A stretch of DNA of 64,000 nucleotides from Homarus americanus (Eukaryota > Arthropoda > Malacostraca > Decapoda > Nephropidae), in NCBI RefSeq assembly GCF_018991925.1, contig NW_024753943.1, positions 240,001-304,000 on the forward strand, written 5' to 3'. Below the pieces are notes generated by a model. The model made no database searches and was not told the DNA's origin. It saw only the letters and a program-made list of their open reading frames with translations. Shown in pieces: positions 37,801-50,893 of the stretch. How positions within the stretch are numbered: position 1 is the first letter of the stretch; every line of letters begins with the position of its first letter. The position numbers and the translations under genes were made by a program.

Positions 37801-40800
37801 CTTGTACCTAGAAGTTCTCCTATTTTTTTTTGTAAACCAACAACCCATGATATCCATACTGGCAGCATTTGTGCTCTGTCCTGCATCTCATTTTCCTAAA
37901 CTACTGAGATATGGCTTCAAACTATGGCAAGAAACCTTCATAGTCTACTGTAGCTATCTTCTTCTGGAACCAAGAGGAATAAATATGCTTATGCTATCAA
38001 TGAAAAAGTACAGATTCTAGACTTAAATAAAGATGGGGCTAGAGGCGCAAGATTGCATGCAAGAACTGGAACAATGAATTGATGTAAGTACATTACAGTA
38101 CAGTATTTATGTTAACTCTTGTTTGATTATTATCCTTGTACTGTAATTGTAAACAATACAGTATGGACATGGGTATGTGAAAATTTGATACTGTGTGGGG
38201 AAAATGACTGAAGTATATTTTGCAGAAAGACTTAAGTGATGAGGTGTGTGTGTGTTGGGGACGACAGATCTTAACAATTAAGGTTTGGATGAGCAAAGGT
38301 GGATAGCAGAAATGTATGTGAAAGTGAAAGTGGATCCCATGTGTATGCATGCCCCATAATGGGCAGTGTGGATATAGCATACTGTATACTAAGCCTTTGG
38401 TGCTGTAAATAAAAATATAACTACCGTAACTGACATACATGCAGTAACCGAACTAGTAAAAGCCAAAAGTCTTTACTTACTTGCAATGTGAATTCAGTGC
38501 CAGGAAAGGGGGAATCAGCTAGTCCATTGCAGGTTGAGACAGAAGCAGAGGTTGTGCAGGATGGTGACTGGTTCTGAATGATCATCAGTGTGGTCCGGGA
38601 TGGTAACAAACTTGGGTATTGTGGCTCTGGCAAGGTGCGTAATGTCATCAGGTGTAGTGGACAAGGCAGTGGACGAGTTATGAGATGGGCCCCAGAATTC
38701 AGTTGATCAGCATCAAGACCTTCGTTGATGAGTTGAGTAGTTGGATAGTTGAGATCATTAGCTAGGTGATGAGCTGCAAGGGAAAGACGAGCTACTGGTT
38801 CTGGGCCTTGTGTATCCTCAACTAACAGCCAATATCGCCCTACAGTGCGTTTCTGATCTGTCACTCCCTCACCCATACCACGTGCATCATCATAGAAGGT
38901 CCTTCTTTCCACCATAACTTCAAGCCAGCCCTGTTGCCAAGCTGCAGCTCCCGCAGCATGGTCTGTGAGAAGTGTGAGCCGCCGTCCAGGACCATTGTCC
39001 TCAATCATAGCAGCTGAAGTAATTGGGAAGTAATTGCCTTGGATACCAATGCGTTGAACACGTACACGTTTTTGCATGTGGAGACCACTTTGGTCTGTGT
39101 AAAAGGTAGGTTCTGCACCATTATCAATATCTGTCATGATGCGCATAAACATTTCCGTTTCACGGAAATGTGGAGGGAATCCAGGTGTCTCTGAACTATT
39201 GTAACGGGCACCTAAGTTAAACACATTTTCCATATAAACAGCGGATGCAAGAGGCTGGTGCGTCACATGAAGTATGCGGGTTGTGTGCATTAATACTGTA
39301 CCAAACATTACACTTAATTCTGATGCCACAGGACCAGAATGAATGAAGAGACGTGGTTTGGCACCTGCCAATACATCTTCCTCGGGTTCTCGTGCATTAG
39401 GATCAGGCTTAAATAAATAAGCCCCTGATTTAAACTGTGCAGAAGGGTATGCAGCATAACGAACTGCAGTCTGTGTGACACGACCACTGATCTTATCTGT
39501 AATGGAACGTAACATTCCTGTTGTACCGTCAAACAAAAGCTTGAGGTGGTCACTCTCAAGTTGGATATCACCTGGCAAAACATCACGTGCTTCAAATGGT
39601 GGAGAGTAATTTTGATCAGGTGCTGGAGCATAATTATTGGAATACACAGATGCACGCAGGTCTGTGGTGGGTCGAGATGTGTGGTGAATACTGTAGGTAA
39701 TCACACTCAGTGCTGGCAAGTCTGCTACAAAGAGTAACTCAAATTGGGTAGACAGGATAGCCATGCCATTTCCAGTATCATTCCATACTGGATTAATCTG
39801 GATAGGCACTTCATGACCATGTTCATCAGTCACTCTGATAGCAAGAGCAGTTACCAAAACTTTGACTACTTCATAGCGTCGTTGTCCCAGAGAATTGAAC
39901 ATTACTATAAGGCGAGGCTGATCACGTGGTATAGCTAACGGCAACTTGCGAGGTAACCGCTCATATGTTGAACGTTCAAAATCTGGATGAAGATGATGCA
40001 GGGGTGCAGCCCGATGATCTAAAGCAGCCATTGCAGCTGGTGTGAGAAGCAATGCTTCAGCTGCTTCACCAGCCAGAGCTAATGTATCGTGCAAGCCCTC
40101 GTGAAGCTTAATGGCATAGTCGTGCATCACATAAGCTTTAGATGTCCCTGTGATGGCATCATGATGCTGGAATAGACCTAAATTTCGTCTAGCGCGCACT
40201 AATTTTTCATAATCCTTTTCTAACAACTGCACCACTCTAGCCTGGCCTTCTTGCTTAGCCCAGGCATATGCCCAAGTGTACAAGATCTCTGCAGAACGTA
40301 ATGAAGCTTCTAACTGTCGATCAAGCACCTTCCAATAAGGTCTAGTTGTGAAATAGCCACTCCAGTACGCAGGACGCCCTTCACTAAAGATATCACTATA
40401 AACAAAGAAGTCCCCTTGAAGGCTTGGATAATCACGCATCCGATTTTGTACTTCAGCAAAATAGTCTTTTAGTGTTCCAAACTGGATAGAGGCATGATAT
40501 TTAGGATCACCATTGATGTGGGTCAAAAGACGTTGATAACTATTGTACTGTTGGTCCCATTCTGATGCGTGATCGTAGCGGAAGTCATCACCAATGGGGA
40601 CAAGAACCACATTATGAGGATAGAGTGACCCTGTGCGACCATACTGTTCCAAAAGTAGCTCTGCCTTTTTCTTTACATTGTGGTCATCTATAGGTACAGA
40701 TTTTATGGTGTATTCTGTGTATTCCCCAGGCACCTGCAAAGAGAAAAATAATTATAAGTAAATAACTCTTCAGAGTTATACTGCAACATTTTATAAAAAT

Positions 40801-43800
40801 AAAATTAAACTTTTTGTGTATCTCACAACACTGTCTGGGTGATGCAATATCATTGTGCAATGTATAATTTACTGAGGTGTGCATGATTAGCATATAATGC
40901 AGACAATACGTTATTATTAATTTTATTATTATTATTAGTAGAGGTAGTATTTAAATTACAAGTTGCATACAATATCCTGTCCAGCCTCCTTATCAATAAT
41001 CACCTGTAGTCTGGCATACTTCCATGTTCTTCCCACCTCCTGCTGAAACTTATGCAACTGTCACCTACTCTAAGGGTGATTGCGGGATGGGGTCTCTACA
41101 TATCGTGTCTGATTACAACAGGGCTGCCATGTCTGGCAGACCTGGGCAAGGCTACAACCACCCTATACAGTACAGTAAACCCTTGCCATTCGGGAGGGAT
41201 AGGTTCCAAGAAATGGCGCCAATTGGCAAAACCACGAATAGCAACTTATACTACCTTAGTGCACTACTGTATATCTATACCAAACAACTGACCAGCTGTG
41301 GCAGCACTCATCCCCTTTTAACTTGTTTAATAATAAAACTTTCTTTGTCAGGGTCATCACTGACTTCTGCATTTTACATTTCACGCCACTAGCACTGACA
41401 CTAGGCAGTCTTTTAGAGTACCCATTTCACACAGAAACACTAAAGTTTTGAGAGTACAACACGAGATGCTGCATGGGGTGACTAGTTGTGCTGCAGGAAA
41501 AGGCTTGGAAGCTTACCGCGAATCGTCGAAATTGCAAACTCGCGAATGGCAAGGGGTTACTGTACTTAGCATGCTACCATCATATTAATGTTATTTGACT
41601 GGTCCTATGCATAAATGCATGTCTTATAAATGCCTTTTCATATGTGCTTATACAGCATATCCCATGGATGTTAAATACTGTACATTAAGCAAGTGTCATT
41701 GATTTCCTTTATGTGAGAGCATACAAAAATCACTCAATAAATATGAGGCATAAGTGACCATAATAGACATTCGAAATAATGTGGACAGTTTTAGGCTTCG
41801 CCATGAGTGGAGTTTGAGTGAGGGATTGCGGTGGTGTTAGTCAAATAACATTGTCGTTCACACGGATATCAGATATTGAGCCTGGTACTCACATTTAATA
41901 ATTACAATCCTTTGGAATTTGAGAATGTTCATAGTGTAGGCAATTGATTTTTTTCTTTTTTCACCATTTTACTGTTTTACCATACAGTATATGACTACTG
42001 AGATACTATTGCAAAATCCCTTATCATGACCCTCATATCATTTAATCTATCAGATGATATAATATTGTACAGTATTCTAACATACAACAAACTCATACAA
42101 ATAGTGTTTCTCCCCAAGTGTTGCAAAGCTCATGTGAATGGAGAACTGTATGGATATGATTACTGGTAATTTGCAACAGTGTTTTTATCAAACATCACTT
42201 CATGTAAAACAAAGAGAGAGAGAGAGAATACAGTACAGTATGTCCCAGTCTGGATTACATGTATTGTACGTATAGGCTTGGAAATCCTATCTCCAGAAAG
42301 ATCTAACATACCTAGAAAAGGTGCAACACACAGCATCTAAAATGATTCCTGAACTATGTCATCTCGATAAAAAAATGATTTTTCAAGTAAACTGAAGGCC
42401 TTAGTACTAAAAATCCTTCAGACAAGACACAATAGGGCACATTAAAAATCCTGAAAGGGATAGAAAACGTGAACCGGGGACCTTTTTTGTGATGTCACGC
42501 ACCACCAACACAAGAGAACATAACTACAAGCTCACCAAGTTATCATGCAGAAAGAATACAAGGAAATACTTTTTCACACAAAGGGTGGCAGACCTGTTGA
42601 ACAGTCTACTAGCCCAAGCTGTGGAATCACGAATAGTACTGGCCTGGATAAAATTATCAAGAGCATTGGCACTGGCCTTCTTCACTCAGAATGGCCACCC
42701 AGTACCATTAGGTAAATAAGTATTTTTAAAGACCCCCCCAGTACTTAATAAACCACACTGACTTACCTTCCGGAAGTCATATCCAAGGCAAATCTGAGGA
42801 TGTGGGCCACAGGAATGTTTGATAGAGTATATATCATAAGGTCGGTTATGACAGAGGATGTCATTTTCTCCAGTAGAGTCCCATACTTGTCTCCACTGGA
42901 AATCTCCAAGCTGTTGTTCAGCCAACCACTGTTTCCAAGCATAGTGTATCCTCTGGACAACAGTGGCCTTCACACCTGACTCTTGTAATAGATATGGTAC
43001 AGCTGCTCCATGGCCAAAAGGATCCACTGACCAACCACTGACTGGCCGGACTCCAAGGATGTTAGACAACCACTGGTGACCTGCAAAAGTTAGTTATGAA
43101 GGACTCTTCAACAGAATGGAAGTTCAAAAGTTACTACATAAATAAATGGGTAACATGAAGTACTGTACTCTTTAATTCTAAACATCATTTTAAGGTATTA
43201 GTTAAAAAAAGAAGGACCATACAGTACAAGGTACTTATATCTATGATTCATTTCTATATACAGTACAGTAAAGTATATTACAGGGGCCCCCTAAATTCTT
43301 GGGGATTAGGTTCTCAAAATGACTGCACACACATATTTACAATACAGGTAAAGGAAATTACTGTCTCTAGAACGAATGGCTTCCTGTCCCAGCCTCAAAA
43401 ATACCGGCAACTTTAAAACTACCCACAGACATTCTTGGGTTCATCCAGAGTGTCATCTGCGAATAATAGAGGACCGCAAAATAAAAATCCGCAAACTTGG
43501 GGGCCCCCTGTACCTGTATAGTTCCAAATATTAAAACAGATGAATTTTCAGTAATGTACCATGACATTTGAAATACTGTACGTACTGCAATTAATACTGT
43601 ACGCTGTACAGTATATTAAATAGAAATGGATTAAAAATTTTTTTTTTTACAATGTACTGTATAGTAATGTACTACAGTATAGTTATATATATATGAGAAC
43701 CTGTAAAGTACACAGGTAAAATAGGTGATTTTGTTTTTATTTAATACAGTAGTACTGATCTGATGCTTTAAATTTTTACTGAAAATATAATTCAGCTAAA

Positions 43801-46800
43801 AGTACTGAATGTCCTTGATATACTGGACTGTATATCTTAAGTGAATGTACTGTATCTGTACTATTGGCAAGAAATAAATGGTTACAGGTGATTTACAGTA
43901 TACAGTGCTGTAGGATGTAGTCCTTCAGCTCACTGCAATGTATATGAAGCAAACCTTAAATATAACACTATTCAATAATTGCATCAAGTTAAAAGTTAAA
44001 ATTTTGAATATTCAATAATATACCTACGTTTGAAATTAATTTAAGAAATGATTGGTTCATTCAAACCAGAAGTCATTATACTGTAGGCCTATACTGTATG
44101 ACTTCCCCAAATTTATCCCAAGTTACCCAAGCTTAGGAGAGAAGCTCAGCAATGTTTAGCAAAGTTTTGTACAACTGTTGAATTGTTTGGCTTCTTTTTA
44201 ATTCACAATTTAAATTTGGCAAAAGTAAATACCATACAATACATCTGTTTATACAGTCTACAGTCCCGTACTGTACATTGACTGGGGAAATATTTATCCT
44301 TGTGAGCATATATTTGTTTGGCTATAATAGCACAAACATTATTTTTGTCAGCATCATCACTGAGTTATGGCCATTATCATAAGCTATCACTGATATAATG
44401 GTTATTACTAAATTTATTAAATAATTTTAAAGACCTCTAATTGTAAATGAACCATGTGGTAATTAGTATAGGTCAATCTTATATTTTTTGTTGACGTTGA
44501 GTGGATTCTGACTTTTTGGAATGATCTGGTGTTATAGTGTACTGATCTCATTAGTACATGTTAGTTAACACACGTATTATGATTCGTATTACGCTCCATA
44601 GTCACTAAAACATGTAGCTATGCCTTAATTATTGAGTCCCCCATCTGAGACGCCCGTTTTCTCACCGTTTCAGTATGCCTGAGTACTCCGATTTTCTCTC
44701 AAGTAGAGCTGAGACTCTAGTATTCCTTAGTATGTTATGTCATGTGCGATTTGAAATAGAAACAGAATACCGATGTTGTACAGTAAGTTAGATAAGTCTG
44801 ATTACAGATGAAACATTCGAGATCCCTTGTGAGTGATGTTGAAAGCTTCAACTGTATTTACTGTTAGTGAAATTGTCAAATAAGTTAGAGTCTGCCAGTA
44901 GAAGTATTGACGCCAAATTGCTACTGAAGTTAGGTCATTTTGATTGCCAATCGTCAGAGAATCAAATTATCAGTAGAAAGCTATGCAAGATCTTAATTAT
45001 TGAGTCCCCCATCTGAGACGCCCGTTTTCTCACCGTTTCAGTATGCCTGAGTACTCCGATTTTCTCTCAAGTAGAGCTGAGACTCTAGTATTCCTTAGTA
45101 TGTTATGTCATGTGCGATTTGAAATAGAAACAGAATACCGATGTTGTACAGTAAGTTAGATAAGTCTGATTACAGATGAAACATTCGAGATCCCTTGTGA
45201 GTGATGTTGAAAGCTTCAACTGTATTTACTGTTAGTGAAATTGTCAAATAAGTTAGAGTCTGCCAGTAGAAGTGACGAATCCCTGACCTCGTCCTTGGGG
45301 CCAAATTGCTACTGAAGTTAGGTCATTTTGATTGCCAATCGTCAGAGAATCTGATGTTTGTATTGAAATTATTGTCAGTTTCATATTTTAGAAAGTAATT
45401 AATATCCTGAAAAGAATGTGTCAGTCTTCTTATCTCCAAGATCTAATTGCAAACTCTCAGTAGGCCCTTGTCTGTATTTTGATGAGGTAGTAAGAAAGAC
45501 GTTGCCAACTTGTGCGTTTGACGTCCATTTCATTATTGCCAGGCAAGCTCGAACTCTGATTAAATTGTATCAACAGATGTAAGAAAGTGATCTGACCCAT
45601 GATATTGATTTTCATAGTCAGATGTACAGAAATTGATTTAAATTAACATGACGTAAATATCGTCTGTGTCTTTGCCAGACGTATGAGTGTTTGTAAATGA
45701 GTTTAGACTTTAGACACGACTTTCTGATGCTCCCCCCATCGTATCTCAGTTGACCCGCCTTACAATAGGAGGAGGTGCTACATTTTGAGGAGCGGTGTAA
45801 TCCAAGAAGGGATCTGGTAAAGGGGTCATATTTTGTACATACTGTAATTTCATTTTTCTATTTATACAGGGATGAGGGGCTAAAAAAAAATATTCTATTA
45901 CGTTTTCGGTGCAAATTTATATTTTTCAAGTGTTTTAACCGATATGTCCTCCCCAATTACCAACAATATTGGTTGTTCAAAGTGAACAGGGCAGAAACAT
46001 AATAATAGAATAAAGTATTATTATTTTTTTGCTCTATATCCGTATATAAATGAAAAGAGGAAGTTCTATGTTAAACCTAAATCGAATCTTTACCCTCTAT
46101 GTTTATCCCGGGTTCCTCGGCCATGTAACCCCACTGGTGTTCCTCTTAAGTTCCTTGGTCAAACGTGTAACTCATCTGGTGCTCCCCATAGGTACTCACC
46201 TTCAATCAGTTGGTCCAGCATGGCATAGAGATGGACATTCGCCTCGTCCGTCATCACCCAGCCGCCTGTGGCTATTTCCAGGCGGCCCGACGACACCAAG
46301 TCCTTGAGCTGCTGTCTCAACGTCGGGTGCGCCCTACGGACACACACACATACTTAGTCCAGCCAAATAAAAAACTTGCTGAAACCAGTCACATAGCATC
46401 ATCATCAATAACTCCTTATCATACTACTTGCTCTTGACACCCACACTTATCAAGCTAGTGTCTCTGAAGCCATACACAAATATGCGCGTGTTGAAGGGGC
46501 GGGGGGGAGGGGGATGGGACTAAGCAGCAGTGCCCCCTCTCAGTGCCCCCTCAGATCTTGCATATACCAATTATAACAATTATACCAATTGATCATAGTT
46601 GGTTATATGTGCTGTAATTTAATTGTAAACGTTTGTATAGTAAGATTAGGAGCATTGAACTGATGTGTGTGAAATTTTTTAATTGTAGCAGTTAATTTTG
46701 AATTCAATAATTATCTAAATGGGTCTAATTTTATTTTCATTATAACTGCCAAGAAAAAAACAACAACTATAATACTCTATGCTGTAATAAATGGGACAAT

Positions 46801-47805
46801 AAAAATAAATTTTTGTTTTTGGAATTATATAGTAAAGGACTATCATCTATGTATAAAAAAGGAGGTCATGTATACGAGAGTTGCATAAAAATATATCACA
46901 GACAACTGGCACGGCGGCGCCATCATCACCACCTATTGTATAACGGCAGGGTAATTTATAGGGGCTGCTTGAGGACCACACTCAGAGAAAATTTGTTTGT
47001 GCCTCCTTAAACATTCTAGTTGCCTCCCCCCCAAGAGCATAACCATGTAGACCTCAGTGAACGTAATAGAGTTGATGCCTCAGCCAAACTCGCATCTAAC
47101 AAAGACTGCTGAATACAATCTAGGTCTATCAAAGGGAACCCTAAAAACTGTAATCAGGAAGGAACAAGCTGATAAATTATAAGCAAGCAGACAAATGCAA
47201 TCCATTGTGTACCATGAGGATATGTATCAAGTAGAACATGTTAATGGAGTAAGTAACGAGATCACTATACAGTATTACAAGATGTAACCACCGGACCAAG
47301 GTTAGGATAAAAGTACCTCCGGCAATATGCCCTTCAGATAGATATGCACAAAACTCATTGCATAAGGGGTGGCTAGACTTATGGCCACACACTCGAATAA
47401 GATATTCTATAGATTGTGAAAAAATATAACTTTTTAAAGCCAGGTTTTAGCACAGTGTGTGTGAAATGACACAACACTTTATCTCTAATGGCACGATATA
47501 GGTAGTAGGCAGCTATCAAACTGGGAGGTACTACTGCCTGGAAAGATATTGGAAGCATAATGTGTTGTCTGTGGTAGACCCTGCTGCCATATGGCATCAC
47601 AAAAATTATGACCAAGTCCCAAGTTGCTGATCTGACTTTCTGCCTCATTTACACACAATTGCAGGGTCACAATTGTTTCTCTTACTATTGACAACACAAC
47701 ATGCTGTATATTGTTTCTCACTCTTGATTTATTTTTTCGTTTGTGTATCTATTTATGGTTATTATTATTATTAGTATTTTTATCTATTTTGATTAATTAA
47801 TATTA

Positions 47806-47864
<59 letters not shown>

Positions 47865-50856
47865 TACTGTATTATTATATTTTCGCCCCCCCTCGCCCCC
47901 CCCCCCAGGCCCTCATGTGAATCAGTGACCTGTGCTCCGGTGGGCTCATCCCCGCAAAAAAAAAAGAAAAAAAAAGATGAGACATGTTAAGATTATGTCC
48001 ACTTTTTTTACATCGAGTACCTAAGTAAATTTCTACGTATAGAATAAAAAAAACACCCATTATACTTTAATGTCTCTCATCCAGATGTGAAGAACAAAGT
48101 TTGTGACCAAAACATATGGCCTCATACTGCAGTATATCACTGAAGCAGGAGTGAATAAATGAACTCCCACAGGTATATAGAGAACTAAACAAAAAATGTA
48201 CAGGTATTTGAAAAACTCTAACATTCAAAGTCACTATATTCTGACCACTGGGGGTCTATTATACACATCCATTGGGACCTCTGCTCTGTAGGCCTAATCC
48301 TTTTTGAGCTACCATACTCGCAGGATAAGTATGGGTGCACAATAAACTAGCCGCTGTATGTGAATTTTGTTTTTAAGAAATATCCCCACATTAGCTTCTT
48401 GGTAACTATTACTTACTTTAAACTTCTCGTCACTGATCTTCAGTTCTTGTTTGACCAGAAAAGATACAGTATTCCATTTTACTCTATTACTTTTAAGAAA
48501 TTACTCTTGTGCAACAAAATTTTAAATTCAAGTAATGACCACGTACTGTACTGCTGTCATATGGCTTTCTTTGTGTACAAGAAACTGTGACATGATATTA
48601 AGTTGGATTGATCCAAAGTATATTTACTTTTTTTAAATGGAGAGTTCTATCTCTTAATTTTTAATTGTTGGACTAGTGTAATTACTTATCTTGTTACACG
48701 CTTAATGTACATATATAAATGCCATTCACGTTGAATCTATTTGTTAGCAAAATGAAATATTAAAGCAGTAAATGCTTCGAATCAACATTATGTTCCTGCA
48801 GGGACGTAACAGTGGGCCTGTTCCTCGCTTAAAAGATAATATGTACGAAGTATTACGTACAAAATACTAACTGCCTTGGGCAGCTGCAAAAGACACTACA
48901 GTTGTGTACGGGAAACACGTACCTCACTGGAGCAAAAGTCACTCTAAGGGATGAATGTAACCTCGATGTTTCTAGTTACTTAAGTTGTGTGCAATTATGC
49001 ACTCACTACCTCCTGGAAATAGATGCTACTGCTGCTTGGGCCAAATGTAGCTGCGCTAAAGCTACCGTTACTTCGGAAAAACATTCAGAATTAGAATAAG
49101 TGACCAATAGACAATACTTATGTGTAATTTATTGGAAGTAATTGCACAATTCAGAGCTGCTGTTGCTTTCAGTTAGTGTATAGAGATTACAGTCGAGTAT
49201 AAAATAATACATGAATAAAGTTGGCAAGAGAATGAAATTTACATTTCGTGATATATCCTATATCAGTGGCCCAGTAAAACTGCGATGATTCAATTCATAG
49301 TTCATTTATTTGATATTTATTAGGCAATAATGCAAGTATAGGTGGTAGTAGAACTGGACTACTTGTGCCGTATTTCAAACACGCATTATATATAAAATTA
49401 ATTATGATCAATGTGACTGCACAATTGAAACTGGGTACACAGTAAAGCCTAAGCTTTAAGTTATACAATAAGTGGCATACGTTTAAGACTTAAAGTTGCA
49501 GTAGGATAAAATCACGAGCATCATTAACATCGGCGAGCCTGGGAACTTTACTCGGCAGCAGATACTGAACTGCTACATATAATTTGTTGATCATAAAAGA
49601 ACCAAACTAACCTACTGTACCATACCAAACCAAATCTAACCTACCTAAACTTGAGCTTCACCAAAACATTATTGTATTGTATTATTTAAGTTAAGTTTGG
49701 TAGGTTAATTTGGTTAATTTAATGAACGAGAAATTTTTATATTTTATCACCAGCTTCCTAGTTCAAAAAGATATCGCCAAGCAAGCAAGCAAGCAAGATG
49801 AAAACAAAGAATTAATAATTAATACGCACTTAAATAATTATCAGATTTGGAGAAAGACCATTACACACGGGAAGTGGCAACGAACAACAATTCAATGTTG
49901 CGGCAGTTGACATTTGATTTTTCATGAGTAAAACCTGAAGGAATCTCCATTCAAGCTCATTTCACCTGAAGATTTACCGCCCTAAACCTCACCCCCACCC
50001 CCACAAATAGTGTTAGGGTGATTAATCTTAGGTGAAATAAGCTGGGGTGGAGAATTTCAGGTGATCCAAAAACCCGTAAAATGTAATTCCTCGTCATATA
50101 TATGGGGATATCCTCCCAGAGCATGCAGCAAACAACTATCCCAGGAAATGCAATTTACAAAGTTTTATTATTAGGAGTTCAAAACTGTACTTTTACATCC
50201 TTCATTGCTAATTCTGTACCTCCTGCTGTTATGCCTTATATAAACGGCATTGTTCCATCTTCCACTGTTCCCGCAACACACGCACGGATAAAACGACCAA
50301 CTTGTGCTGTATTTTCCCCCAGCTTATTTTCCGGCGTCCAATTAAACTACCGCTGTTATTTAGTGTGTTTAACTTTTAAATTCCTTTCTCCCTCGGTATT
50401 CAATTACATACTTGAATTCTGAACTTTTCACCCGAACGGCTGTCTGAGTTAGTGAAATGCCTCTCGTGTAAATTAAATACTTCACTTGTTTATCAAATGC
50501 CTCCCTTGTAAATGAAATGCTGCTCTTGCATATTTATTACGCTCTTATATTAAAGATCCCCTTTGATGCCTTTATCAAAAGACTCCCTTATACCGTATAC
50601 AAATGCCTCTCCCGTATATCAAATGCCTCTCTTATGTATTGAATGCCTCTACATTATATTCATGCTTCTCGTGAATATTAAATCAAGGGCACCGCCAAGG
50701 TAAATTTGTTCTTCTTCCTCTTTTCCACTGTGATGATTTCTTAGACACGTGGCAATAATTACCGTATTTGTAAATTGTTTACAGAAATTTCCACAGATAT
50801 CTAGACGGTGATTTTAAGATTGCATTTAAGGAGCAACGGTGAAAGGTGTTAGGGTC

Positions 50857-50893
<37 letters not shown>

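Larger units (their letters stand above)
34834..38480 (-). other. Last MAN2A intron, containing a Tigger-like transposon
   Basis: 3.65-kb GT-AG intron between exons D and E. It contains the pogo/Tigger-like element at 35535-36519. The rest (34834-35530 and 36530-38480) is AT-rich, with many short TACAGTA/TACTGTA motifs and no recognised coding segment. Confidence 0.8.

Noticed and set aside
38421..38480. Extension of exon D to [19 protein letters not shown]
   Set aside because: Begins with a perfect GTAAGTAAAG donor, lacks family similarity, and the 34833-34684 exon fits in phase.
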